DNA of 64,000 nucleotides from Brooklawnia propionicigenes. Its GTDB lineage: Bacteria; Actinomycetota; Actinomycetes; Propionibacteriales; Propionibacteriaceae. Below, piece by piece: positions 55,007 to 62,890 of this stretch (the first letter of the stretch is position 1; the number at the start of each line of letters is the position of its first letter). The position numbers and the translations under genes are program-made. Where the stretch lies: contig NZ_AP028056.1 of NCBI RefSeq assembly GCF_030297015.1, positions 2,676,939 through 2,740,938 of the forward strand, read 5' to 3'. A model generated the notes under the pieces. The model ran no database searches, was not told the DNA's origin, and saw only the letters and a program-made list of their open reading frames with translations.

Positions 55007-55438
55007 GTGAAACAACTCGTTCACCCGCTCACCCGCACCCAGATCGAGAGTCCGCCGTTCTGGGCGCTGCTCTATGAGGCGGCGGGGGTGGCTGACGACG
55101 CTCTCCGGCACATCCGCGACACGGAGTTGCCCGCCCTTGAGGTCATCGGTGTCACCGACGGCGACGTGGTCGCCTTCGCGGCCTTCGCCGTCACGGCCGA
55201 TGAACTCACGCTTGAGTACATCGCGGTCGACGCCGGCACTCGTGGACGCGGCATCGGCGCATCTCTCGTGGACGCCATCCGCAGCACCCACCCTGGTCTC
55301 CCGCTTCTCGCCGAGACCGACAATGATGCTGTGGACTTCTACCGGGCCCTCGGCTTCACCGTCGAGCCACGGCCAACCGACCCCCGCTGGCCCGGTCGTC
55401 CCCGGTATCGCTGCACGCTCGGCGCGAGCAGTGCCTGA
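55007..55438 (+). CDS. GNAT family N-acetyltransferase
   Basis: 143 residues from GTG 55007 (GGGAG about 8 bases upstream; ATG 54992 is an alternative). The acetyl-CoA-binding motif is LEYIAVDAGTRGRGIGASLVDAI (motif A, RGRGIG), with a C-terminal FYRALGF typical of the fold. The substrate is unknown. It is coupled to the SAP-domain gene. Confidence 0.86.
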   Translation: MKQLVHPLTRTQIESPPFWALLYEAAGVADDALRHIRDTELPALEVIGVTDGDVVAFAAFAVTADELTLEYIAVDAGTRGRGIGASLVDAIRSTHPGLPLLAETDNDAVDFYRALGFTVEPRPTDPRWPGRPRYRCTLGASSA

Positions 55439-55473
55439 GCAAGCGCCAGCAGCGGGCCGCCTGTCAGACCGAC

Positions 55474-56412
55474 TCAGCGTCCATCCCGATGCTTCTTGAG
55501 CCAGCCGTCGATGATGTCCCAGACCGAGATGCCGGCGACGGAGAAGCCCAGCAGAATGGTCAGAGTGCGCAGGGTGTCCTGTTCGACCCCGCTCACCGCG
55601 CGAAAGACCGCCACGAATTCGGGGTTGAACAACTGCCCGCGGACGAGCAAGGTGAGCACCAGACTCGCGAATAGCACTGCCAGCGCGGTGTTGATCACCG
55701 CCAGAGTCGTGCTCCACCGTCCTCGCACGTACAAGACGATGGCGAACGCAGCTTCCAGTCCGACCAGCGCGATCAAATAGGGCCACAGTTCGGGGCTCAG
55801 TAGCGGAAGTGCCTCGCCGCCGGTGCGCACGAAACCGCGGAACTGATCCCACAGGATTGCGCCGGCGGCAAGCGCGAGGATCGCGAGCTGGGCGATCAGG
55901 TCGGTACGGCCGACGCCCGCCGGCTGTGGCTCGGGGAGTTGGTCAACATCCCATTGCAGCCCCGTGTCCGCGCCGGCACGTTCGAGCACGGCGAACACGA
56001 GCGTCACCCAGAAGCAGACGTGCACGATGCTCGATAGACCGGCGGCGATCGACTGGCCGATGATGGTGCCGATCGGGGCATCCGACAGTGTTTGCCCCAG
56101 CGCAACGCCGCCGACGACGCAGACCGGGACGATGATCAGCAGCAGCTTCACCAGCCGCCACCAGGTGACGTAGTAGCGCGGGCCGATCAGATGCAGCGGA
56201 CGATCGGCGTAGCCCGCTGCGAGTACTGCCGGGTCTCCCAGCTCGGTGAGCACCGTGCGCTCTGCGTCCTCGCGTTCTTCGCCCTGTTCTACGCGTCCCT
56301 CGATCGCATCGGCGATGGATGCCTCCAGCTCGGCGCGCACGTCGACCTGCGCGGCGGGCGAGAAACTCTTGACGGTAGCGGCGATGTACCGCTGGGTCAG
56401 TGTGGTGGTCAT
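55474..56412 (-). CDS. HAAS-type membrane protein partnered with PadR
   Basis: 312 residues from ATG 56412, one base after the padR stop (GAGGAG upstream). Residues 1-75 are a soluble HAAS-like (permease-prefix) domain (YIAATVKSFSPAAQVDVRAELEASI, AERTVLTELGDPAVLAAGYADRP). About six membrane segments follow. Such proteins are typically encoded with a PadR regulator and form a sensing or signalling pair. No enzymatic function is known. Confidence 0.82.
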   Translation of the reverse strand: MTTTLTQRYIAATVKSFSPAAQVDVRAELEASIADAIEGRVEQGEEREDAERTVLTELGDPAVLAAGYADRPLHLIGPRYYVTWWRLVKLLLIIVPVCVVGGVALGQTLSDAPIGTIIGQSIAAGLSSIVHVCFWVTLVFAVLERAGADTGLQWDVDQLPEPQPAGVGRTDLIAQLAILALAAGAILWDQFRGFVRTGGEALPLLSPELWPYLIALVGLEAAFAIVLYVRGRWSTTLAVINTALAVLFASLVLTLLVRGQLFNPEFVAVFRAVSGVEQDTLRTLTILLGFSVAGISVWDIIDGWLKKHRDGR

Positions 56413-56413
56413 G

Positions 56414-56770
56414 TCAGCGCTCCTCGTCGGTGGATGTCGTAGATGAATCATTGGTAAGGGAAGCGATCGCGTCAGTGAGCGCGAGCCACTCCTGGGTGAG
56501 GGCCTCGGCCAGGCGGACGCCGGCAGGGGAGGTCCGATAGAACTTGCGCGGACGCGTCTCGTCGGTGTTCCACTCGCTCGTGAGGAACCCCTGCTTCTCG
56601 AGACGGCGCAGCAGTGGGTACAGCGTGCTCGCGTCGACGGTGAACCCGCGGAATTCGAGCTCCTGAAGCAGGCCGTAGCCATAGCCGGGCGTGCGCAGCA
56701 GCCGCAGGCAGGCGACCACGATGGTCCCGCGCCGCAACTCCTGCCGGTTGCCTTCGAATCCCTCGTCCAT
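56414..56770 (-). CDS. PadR family transcriptional regulator
   Basis: 118 residues, winged helix: LRRGTIVVACLRLLRTPGYG, FTVDASTLYPLLRRLEKQGFLTSEW and RPRKFYRTSPAG are the PadR features. It likely represses its own operon. The start ATG 56770 follows a TATTGT -10 box by 6 bases. A partly dyad stretch TATGTGTCGCACACTATA (56784-56801) lies just upstream and may be its operator. Confidence 0.92.
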   Translation of the reverse strand: MDEGFEGNRQELRRGTIVVACLRLLRTPGYGYGLLQELEFRGFTVDASTLYPLLRRLEKQGFLTSEWNTDETRPRKFYRTSPAGVRLAEALTQEWLALTDAIASLTNDSSTTSTDEER

Positions 56771-56776
56771 GCATAC

Positions 56777-56782
56777 ACAATA
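56777..56782 (-). promoter_or_regulatory. -10 element of padR (leaderless)
   Basis: On the minus strand TATTGT ends 6 bases before ATG 56770. A partial dyad immediately upstream (56784-56801) overlaps the promoter. Confidence 0.5.
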
Positions 56783-56949
56783 CTATGTGTCGCACACTAT
56801 AGGCAAGGACGCGATATTGGGTTTGTATGATAGGAAGACTCTGACCGAAACCGGGACTTGACCCTGTTCCAAGAACACAGTTTCTACTAGAGGCAGAGCT
56901 AGTCCAGCTCCCGTCGCTGCCTGGCCCGAACGACAAGTGAGGAGTAGCC

Positions 56950-57685
56950 ATGACCAAGCAGCCAGAAGACAACGGTGCCGACAGCGGCACCGGTACCCCC
57001 GAGGCGGGAGGACCGGATGCCCCGACTCTGGCGGAGGACCTCCTATTGCTGCTCTTCCAGCCCGATTCCGGCACTATCGCGGGGGAGACACTCTCTTCTA
57101 CGTCCTTGCCGGAGCGGTACTCGCCGATCTCGCCCTCGAAGAGCGCGTGACGACCGCGGCCACCCGAACCGGCGCCACGAGGGTGGAAGCCGTCGACGGA
57201 CGTGCCCCATCGGACGAGCTACTCCGTGCTGCCTGGGATTACGTGTCTGACAAGCCCGGCAAAGTCCAGACTGTCCTTGCTGCGATTGGACCGGCACTTC
57301 GCCAGCCGGTGTTGGAGCGATTGATCGCCCGCGGTGACTTCGGCGAGGAGAGCCGCAAGACACTCGGCTTGTTCAAGACGAAAGCCCTTGTGGCTGGCGA
57401 AATGGGAGGCGCGCCGACCTCGTCCATGACGTTCGCGCGGTCCTGGTCGACGGTGCAGTCCCGACCCCGCGGATTGCCGCACTGGCGGGGTTGATCTGGG
57501 CCAGCGGCACTCTGCCTCAGTTCGATCCCGAGATCCCTTGGAGCTCGGCAGTCATCACCCGGGCGCAGCAACTCGAACGCGGAAACTGGGGTGTCGGAGC
57601 TGTCGGCGACGCCGTGACACGCACCATGAACGCGATCATCGCGAGTGCTGTCATCGTCGCGATGTCGGTTCGTCCGCGCGGATGA
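56950..57685 (+). pseudogene. GPP34 family protein, two frameshifts
   Basis: Three consecutive pieces in different frames together make a GPP34 (Golgi phosphoprotein 3-like) protein: APTLAEDLLLLLFQPDSGTI from ATG 56950; then DTLFYVLAGAVLADLALEERV to SRKTLGLFKTKALVAG; then RRADLVHDVRAVLVDGAVP to VIVAMSVRPRG with the stop at 57685. Shifts are needed near 57083 (in a run of five G) and near 57405. Bacterial GPP34 proteins are uncharacterised, proposed to bind phosphoinositide-like lipids. It is either a recent pseudogene or has sequence errors. Its ATG has a GAGGAG site. Confidence 0.8.
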
Positions 57686-57709
57686 GCAGAAGCTCTGCCC
57701 CGCTGATGG

Positions 57710-58333
57710 TCACAGATCCCGACGCTCGAACCACCGCACGCTCAACCCAAAGCTGACCGCCAACAGCACCGCCACAACGATGATCCCGATCCCGGCACTG
57801 GGCGCCGGCGCCTGAAGGATGAACCCGAGCAGCCCCTGCTGCCAGCTCTCGGGCATCAGCACCGCCGCCAACATGAGAACGCCGAAGCATAGGAGGGGCA
57901 GTACCGGACCCACAGCCCCGAGTCCTCCTCGGCTGGACAGCGGGCCGGTCACTGCCACGCTGATCAGGGGGATGACCGTGAAGAGGGCGGTGAGCCCCAG
58001 TTTGTCGGCCAGGTCCGTGCCCGGCAGCAGCATCGCGATGAGTACGCCGGTGATGGCGACGATGAGCAGTGCCAGCGTGTAGCGAGAGCCGATGACTTGC
58101 CGCCGCGTGACTGGCAGCGTCCCGACAAGCATGTTGATGCGGCCGCCGGACGAATCGAACGGGAACAGCCGACTGACTAGCACCATGGCCGACATGGCCA
58201 CGAAGGCGATGCCGGTGGTGCCGCCCTGCGGTTGCTGCAGCACAACAGGCACCATGCCGAAGGCGAGCATGACTCCGATGACGGGTAGCAGCGCGAGAAG
58301 GCGACGTGCGTCCAGGTATATGAGGGGGAGCAT
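57710..58333 (-). CDS. ABC-2 type transporter permease
   Basis: 207 residues, six membrane segments, of the short ABC-2 permease type found in YtrA/BcrB-like operons. The sequence between segments 2 and 3 (FPFDSSGGRINMLVGTLPVTRRQVIGSRY) is typical of these proteins. The start lies 2 bases after the ATPase stop. With the ATPase and GntR regulator it forms a three-gene operon probably responding to cell-envelope or antibiotic stress (inference). Confidence 0.85.
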   Translation of the reverse strand: MLPLIYLDARRLLALLPVIGVMLAFGMVPVVLQQPQGGTTGIAFVAMSAMVLVSRLFPFDSSGGRINMLVGTLPVTRRQVIGSRYTLALLIVAITGVLIAMLLPGTDLADKLGLTALFTVIPLISVAVTGPLSSRGGLGAVGPVLPLLCFGVLMLAAVLMPESWQQGLLGFILQAPAPSAGIGIIVVAVLLAVSFGLSVRWFERRDL

Positions 58334-58335
58334 CG

Positions 58336-59148
58336 TCAGTGTCCTTTCGCGATCCGGACGACGATGTCGTCCAAGGTGGGTTCTTCGGCAACTGCATCGT
58401 CAGGGATCTCGCCGATCAGGCGGGTCGCGATCAGTGCGTCCCAGCCGGCGGCATGGGAGCGGAGTCCGTAGGCTTCGGCCGCAACATCGGGATCCAGAGG
58501 TGTGCGTCCGCCATGGAGTATCCGGTACGACCCGAGCAGTTCGGAGCCTTCGGCACATGTCACGATCTGGCCCTTGTCGATGACGGCGACATAGTCCGCG
58601 ATGCGCTCGATATCACTGGTGATATGCGAGCTGAACAGTACCGTCCGGTGCTCGTCCAGCATGAAGTCGCCGATGATCTCGGCCAGTTCGTCGCGTGACA
58701 GGGGGTCCAAGCCGGATGTGGGTTCGTCCAGCACCAAGAACGTCGCACCTTGGGCGAGTGCGGCAGCGATCTGCAGTTTCATGCCCATGCCTCGCGACAG
58801 CTGTTTGACCTTGCGGTCGGCGGGCACGTTGAACCGCTCCAGCAGCTCCTGAAATCTCGCATCCGACCAGCGTGGGTAGAACGGTCGCAGCGCTTTGCCG
58901 ACCGTGGATACCCGCCAGTCGCCGTCGTAGCTGGGGGTGTCGAGGACGACACCGATGTCGGCCATGTCCGGCCGCTGGATGGTGCCCGAATCTGGGTGCG
59001 CCATCCTCAGCAGAAGCTTGATCGTGGTCGTCTTTCCGGCGCCGTTGGCGCCGACAAATCCGGTGACGAATCCTTCTTCGATCGCCAGGTCGAGGGGCCC
59101 GAGCGTGAATCCGGGGTAGTGCTTGGTGACCCCCTGCAGGTCAATCAT
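58336..59148 (-). CDS. ABC transporter ATP-binding protein (BcrA/YtrB type)
   Basis: 270 residues from ATG 59148 (AAGGAA upstream), overlapping the GntR gene by 8 bases. Walker A is GANGAGKTTT, the signature region is QLSRGMGMKLQIAAAL, Walker B FLVLDEPTSGLD, and the switch histidine is in FSSHIT. The atypical signature (LSRGM) is normal for this group. It drives the ABC-2 permease encoded next. Confidence 0.92.
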   Translation of the reverse strand: MIDLQGVTKHYPGFTLGPLDLAIEEGFVTGFVGANGAGKTTTIKLLLRMAHPDSGTIQRPDMADIGVVLDTPSYDGDWRVSTVGKALRPFYPRWSDARFQELLERFNVPADRKVKQLSRGMGMKLQIAAALAQGATFLVLDEPTSGLDPLSRDELAEIIGDFMLDEHRTVLFSSHITSDIERIADYVAVIDKGQIVTCAEGSELLGSYRILHGGRTPLDPDVAAEAYGLRSHAAGWDALIATRLIGEIPDDAVAEEPTLDDIVVRIAKGH

Positions 59149-59533
59149 TGTCGGTTCCTTCCTCCAAGGCGAAATCAAGTAGGGCGTGCAGTGTCGGCGC
59201 ATCCAAGCCGGCTTGAGCAGCGACGTCAACGGCATCCGAGAGATGACCCTCGACCTGGCGAAGCAGGTTTTCGCGGATCAACTCGGCGTCCTTGGGTGCC
59301 ACGTAGCTGCCCTTGCCGGGAACGTTGACGATGTATCCGAGCTGAGCGAGCTCGTTGTAGGCGCGCGTGGTCGTGATGACGCTGATGCGCAGGTCCCTCG
59401 CCAGGCCCCGGATGGACGGCAGTAGCTCACCCTCGGCGAGCTCATCCTTGAGGATGGCGGCGCGGGCCTGGTCGACGATCTGCTGATAGATCGGCACTCC
59501 AGACCGGTTGGACAGAACCACATGGAGCGGCAC
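59141..59533 (-). CDS. GntR family regulator (YtrA subfamily)
   Basis: 130 residues from GTG 59533 with GGAGG upstream; the frame is open further upstream but that part covers the operator and is not protein-like. The winged helix (GVPIYQQIVDQARAAILKDE, LLPSIRGLARDLRISVITTTRAYNELAQLGYI, PGKGSYVA) and the short C-terminal effector region fit YtrA-type repressors. A perfect inverted repeat at 59550-59575 is the likely operator. It heads the ABC operon. Confidence 0.92.
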   Translation of the reverse strand: MPLHVVLSNRSGVPIYQQIVDQARAAILKDELAEGELLPSIRGLARDLRISVITTTRAYNELAQLGYIVNVPGKGSYVAPKDAELIRENLLRQVEGHLSDAVDVAAQAGLDAPTLHALLDFALEEGTDND

Positions 59534-59549
59534 GACAACCTCCGTTATT

Positions 59550-59575
59550 ACTGTATATATACGAGCATATACAGT
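59550..59575 (-). promoter_or_regulatory. operator of the GntR-ABC operon
   Basis: ACTGTATAT (59550-59558) and ATATACAGT (59567-59575) form a perfect 9-bp inverted repeat with an 8-base spacer. It overlaps A/T-rich -10-like sequence upstream of the regulator gene. Site layout is as expected for autoregulation by a dimeric GntR protein. Confidence 0.8.
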
Positions 59576-59670
59576 CAGGTTGGCTGGTGCAACCTGCACT
59601 ACCCGCGCCGCTTCGCTACGATGACGAAGATGACAGCAATCCCGGACGCATTCCCTTCCGACTAGTCCGC

Positions 59671-60576
59671 ATGTCCGAAACTGGTCCTCTCGACAATCTC
59701 GCCGCGCAGGTGCGGCGGGCACGGGACCGCTTTGCGCCGATGATCGACCCCATCGGATCCATCGCGGCTCGAGTGATCGTGGACGAGTTCCTCGCCGAGC
59801 ACCTCGATGAGCTCAGGACGACCACCGCGAGTGCCGCAGTCCCGGCGCCGGTATCGTCTGATGAACTGACCAGCCACGTCTTCACCTATTGGGGAACTCC
59901 GCTGCGCAGCGCGCCCCCGATCGTGCGTACTTGCGTGCGGCAGCTCAGGAACGTCCATCCGGACGCGATCGTGCTCGACGAGACCTCCTGGCAGGACCAT
60001 CTCGAGTTGCCCGGCGTGGTCGTGGACCGGCTGCGCGATCGTCCGGCGCACTTCTCCGATCTGCTGCGGCTGTCGCTGCTCGAACGCTACGGCGGGGTGT
60101 GGGTGGACGCGACCGCGTTCGTTCCCCAGCCGCTCGGCCCGTGTCTCGATCCGCTCCTCGGCGGGGGTCTGCTCTATCTGCGGTGGAGCCGGACGCAGAT
60201 CTCGAACTGGTTCATCGCTGCCAGATCACGTTCGCTGCTCATTGCGGTCGAACGCGCAGCCCTCGAGACCTGGTGGCGCGAGCACTATGAACTGCCCGAC
60301 TACTTCCTCTTCCACCGCGTCTTCGAGGGTTTGCTCGATCTCCTCCCCGATGCGGAGCGCGCCTGGGCAATGGTCCCGAGGGTGAGCACCGTGCCGAGCC
60401 ACTTCCTGCAACTTGAGATGTTCCGCAGCTACGAGCCGGCGCGGTTCGCGATGCTCGTCGAGGCCGCCTTCGTCCACAAGCTCAGTTACAAGTACGATCC
60501 GGCCGATGCCGTGGCAGGCACGATCGTCGACCATCTCGTCTCGGGCCGCTACCCTGGGGCGCCGGAATCCTTGTGA
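59671..60576 (+). CDS. capsular polysaccharide synthesis / GT32-like glycosyltransferase
   Basis: 301 residues from ATG 59671 (upstream in-frame ATG 59587 has no better signal). It has the Caps_synth/GT32 features: VFTYWGTPLRSAPPIVRTCV, DRPAHFSDLLRLSLLERYGGVWVDATAFV (the Gly-Gly-x-W/Y-x-D sugar-nucleotide metal site), and SNWFIAARSRSLLI. It probably transfers a sugar to a surface polysaccharide. The stop overlaps the DUF4186 gene by 4 bases, an odd pairing. No other polysaccharide genes are near. Confidence 0.85.
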   Translation: MSETGPLDNLAAQVRRARDRFAPMIDPIGSIAARVIVDEFLAEHLDELRTTTASAAVPAPVSSDELTSHVFTYWGTPLRSAPPIVRTCVRQLRNVHPDAIVLDETSWQDHLELPGVVVDRLRDRPAHFSDLLRLSLLERYGGVWVDATAFVPQPLGPCLDPLLGGGLLYLRWSRTQISNWFIAARSRSLLIAVERAALETWWREHYELPDYFLFHRVFEGLLDLLPDAERAWAMVPRVSTVPSHFLQLEMFRSYEPARFAMLVEAAFVHKLSYKYDPADAVAGTIVDHLVSGRYPGAPESL

Positions 60577-60944
60577 CCAGCTCGAACGAGGTGAGGATGG
60601 TGCTGCAACGGCTCCGGCATTCGGAGTTTCGTTCGAAGTTTTACCTCTCCCGCAAGGACGTCGACTATGCCCGCGCAAAGGGCAAGGACACGATCCAGCA
60701 GCATGCTCACGAACTGCTCGCTGGGCGGATCGGTGCGGCCCAGCCAAGAAACGACGGCAAGCAGACCCCGATGCGCGGTCACCCGGTCTTCGTCGCTCAA
60801 CATGCGACCGCGACCTGTTGTCGCGGCTGCGTTGCCAAGTGGCATCACATTCCACAAGGGCGGGAACTCACTGACGACGAACTCGGCTATCTGGTCGCCG
60901 TGGTGATGGCCTGGATTGAGGACCAGCTGCGACGGCATCCGTGA
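60573..60944 (+). CDS. DUF4186 family protein
   Basis: 123 residues from GTG 60573, overlapping the glycosyltransferase stop. LRHSEFRSKFYLSRKDVDYA, TIQQHAHELLAGRIGAAQPRNDGKQTPMRGHPVFVAQHATATCCR and CVAKWHHIPQGRELTDDE are the conserved blocks; three Cys/His clusters suggest metal binding. The biochemical role is unknown. Confidence 0.9.
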   Translation: MTSSNEVRMVLQRLRHSEFRSKFYLSRKDVDYARAKGKDTIQQHAHELLAGRIGAAQPRNDGKQTPMRGHPVFVAQHATATCCRGCVAKWHHIPQGRELTDDELGYLVAVVMAWIEDQLRRHP

Positions 60945-61062
60945 CCGGTCTGGTGGCTTGATCGTCCCCACGGGGTGCTTAGCGATGCGACGGCCTCCCG
61001 CACGTTTGCCGTGAAACAAGACGGGAGAACAATGGGCATTGGCCACTACGAGGGAGAACCCG

Positions 61063-61872
61063 ATGATCTTGAACGAGACATTCACCATGTCCAACGGCGT
61101 CACCATTCCGAAACTCGGGTTGGGTACCTGGTTCATTGATGATGACAAGGTGGCACAGGCCGTCCGCAATGCCGTGAAGATCGGTTACCGCAACATCGAC
61201 ACCGCCCAGGCGTACGGCAATGAACGCGGCGTGGGCGAGGGCGTTCGCACCAGTGGCATCCCCCGCGAGGAGCTGTTTGTCTCCACCAAGCTCGCCGCCG
61301 AGATCAAGGACTACGACACTGCGGTCGGCGCCATTGAGGGTTCACTCGAGAAGCTGGACCTCGGCTACATCGACCTGATGCTCATCCACGCGCCGCAACC
61401 GTGGGCCGAGTTCCGTCAGGCCGACTATTCCGAGGGCAACCGCCAGGCCTGGCGCGCCCTCGAAGAGGCGTATCGGGCGGGCAAGATCCGCTCCATCGGC
61501 GTCTCGAACTTCCTGGACGAAGACGTCGAGAACATCCTCGAGCACGGCACGGTCGCGCCGCAAGCGAATCAGATCAAGGTCACTCCTGGCAACACTCCCA
61601 CCGACCTGATCGAGTACTGCCAAGCCAAGAACATCCTCGTCGAGTCGTACTCGCCGCTCTCGCACGGCAAGATCCTCGACAATCCGCGGGTCATGGCGAT
61701 CGCGCAGAAGTATCGGGTCAGCGTCGCGCAATTGTGCATCCGCTACACCTTGCAGCTGAACACGGTGTCGCTGCCCAAGGCCTCGAGTCCTGAGCATCAG
61801 CGCACCAATGCTGACGTCGACTTCGTCATCTCCGATGACGACATGATGGGGTTGCAGGATCTGGGGGATTGA
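61063..61872 (+). CDS. aldo/keto reductase
   Basis: 269 residues from ATG 61063 (GAGGGAG upstream; an upstream in-frame TTG is less likely). The catalytic tetrad is visible: Asp and Tyr in NIDTAQAYGNE, Lys in FVSTKL, His in LMLIHAP. The NADPH-binding C-terminal segment is SLPKASSPEHQRTN. It is related to 2,5-diketo-gluconate reductase-like enzymes; the real substrate is unknown. Single gene. Confidence 0.92.
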   Translation: MILNETFTMSNGVTIPKLGLGTWFIDDDKVAQAVRNAVKIGYRNIDTAQAYGNERGVGEGVRTSGIPREELFVSTKLAAEIKDYDTAVGAIEGSLEKLDLGYIDLMLIHAPQPWAEFRQADYSEGNRQAWRALEEAYRAGKIRSIGVSNFLDEDVENILEHGTVAPQANQIKVTPGNTPTDLIEYCQAKNILVESYSPLSHGKILDNPRVMAIAQKYRVSVAQLCIRYTLQLNTVSLPKASSPEHQRTNADVDFVISDDDMMGLQDLGD

Positions 61873-61914
61873 GCTCCGCAGCAGCGGGGGAGCGGTTCTC
61901 CTAGAGAGTGTGGT

Positions 61915-61920
61915 TACACT
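61915..61920 (+). promoter_or_regulatory. -10 element of the cysE leader transcript
   Basis: TACACT ends 7 bases before ATG 61928, so the mRNA would start at or next to the first codon of the cysteine-rich leader ORF. Confidence 0.6.
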
Positions 61921-61927
61921 GTTGGTC

Positions 61928-61999
61928 ATGGGTATCAGGTTCGATGTGTGCGTCCCCGCTTCAGGGTGCCATCGAATGCTGTGTTGTTGTCGTCACTGA
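61928..61999 (+). CDS. leaderless poly-cysteine leader peptide upstream of cysE
   Basis: A 23-codon ORF, MGIRFDVCVPASG followed by CHRMLCCCRH and TGA. Five of 23 codons are Cys, three consecutive (TGT TGT TGT) near the end. It starts 7 bases after a good -10 box and ends 108 bases before cysE, the first gene of cysteine synthesis. Leaderless short ORFs with consecutive Cys codons act as cysteine-responsive attenuators in mycobacteria; ribosomes stalled at the Cys codons in cysteine shortage raise downstream expression. The match in position, sequence and pathway makes the same role likely here, although it has not been shown. Confidence 0.72.
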   Translation: MGIRFDVCVPASGCHRMLCCCRH

Positions 62000-62042
62000 C
62001 TTGACCACCCGCCCCGAGGCGCCGATGATTCTTGGCCCCTCC

Positions 62043-62063
62043 TTGTGAGTGCTCATCTCACAA
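62043..62063 (+). promoter_or_regulatory. hairpin between the leader ORF and cysE
   Basis: TTGTGAG (62043-62049) pairs with CTCACAA (62057-62063) around a 7-base loop, between the end of the leader peptide and ATG 62108. It could be part of the switch that responds to ribosome stalling. Confidence 0.5.
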
Positions 62064-62107
62064 CCTCACTCCTCAATCGTTCGCACTTCAAAGAAGCGAG
62101 CTGTGCC

Positions 62108-62890
62108 ATGCCCCATACCGAAATCTGGAATCGCATCCGCGAGGAGGCTGCCTCCGACCTCCTGGCCGAGCCCGCCCTCGGCGACTTCCTGCAGGCCACC
62201 ATCCTCGATCACGAGGACCTCGACGAAGCGCTGAGCTACCTGTTGGCCGACAAACTGGCAAGCCCGTCGGTCCCGGCCGAGCGGCTGCGCGAGCTGTTCG
62301 TCCATGCTTTCGCCGATGACCCCTCGATCGGTATCGCGGTCCGCGAGGACTTGCGGGCGATCATCAGCCGTGATCCCGCCGCCCGCCGCTACGCCACCCC
62401 ATTGCTGTACTTCAAGGGCTTTCACGCCCTGCAGGGCTACCGCATCGCGCATTACTACTGGACGCAGGAGCGCGTGCAGCTGGCGCTCTACCTGCAAAGC
62501 CGGATCTCCGAGAAGTTCGCCGTCGACATCCACCCCGCGGCGCGGATCGGTAAGGGCATCATGTTCGATCACGCGACGTCGGTGGTCATCGGCGAGACCG
62601 CCGTGGTTGAGGACGATTTCTCGATGCTGCACGAGGTTACCCTCGGCGGTACCGGCAAGGTCGGGGGAGACCGGCATCCCAAGATCGGACGCGGCGTGAT
62701 GATCGGCGCCGGCGCCAAGGTGCTCGGCAATATCCGGGTCGGTGAGGGAGCCAAGGTGGGCGCCGGCAGCGTCGTGTTGGACGATGTGCCGCCCTTCACC
62801 ACGGTGGCCGGCGTGCCGGCCCGTTCCGTCAGCTACCCCGTCCACGGGCTGCCGGCTCTGGACATCGCCGACCTGGAGGGAAGCCTCTAG
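62108..62890 (+). CDS. cysE: serine O-acetyltransferase
   Basis: 260 residues from ATG 62108 (MPHTEIWNRIREEA, matching the long enterobacterial-type N-terminus); a GTG 62045 start would add 21 non-conserved residues. It acetylates serine with acetyl-CoA, the committed step to cysteine. The left-handed beta-helix begins near residue 140 with DIHPAARIGKGIMFDHATSVVIGETA; HEVTLGGTGK and the final PARSV loop follow. The upstream region has no strong ribosome-binding site, consistent with regulated translation after a poly-Cys leader ORF. It ends directly next to the convergent last gene. Confidence 0.94.
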   Translation: MPHTEIWNRIREEAASDLLAEPALGDFLQATILDHEDLDEALSYLLADKLASPSVPAERLRELFVHAFADDPSIGIAVREDLRAIISRDPAARRYATPLLYFKGFHALQGYRIAHYYWTQERVQLALYLQSRISEKFAVDIHPAARIGKGIMFDHATSVVIGETAVVEDDFSMLHEVTLGGTGKVGGDRHPKIGRGVMIGAGAKVLGNIRVGEGAKVGAGSVVLDDVPPFTTVAGVPARSVSYPVHGLPALDIADLEGSL

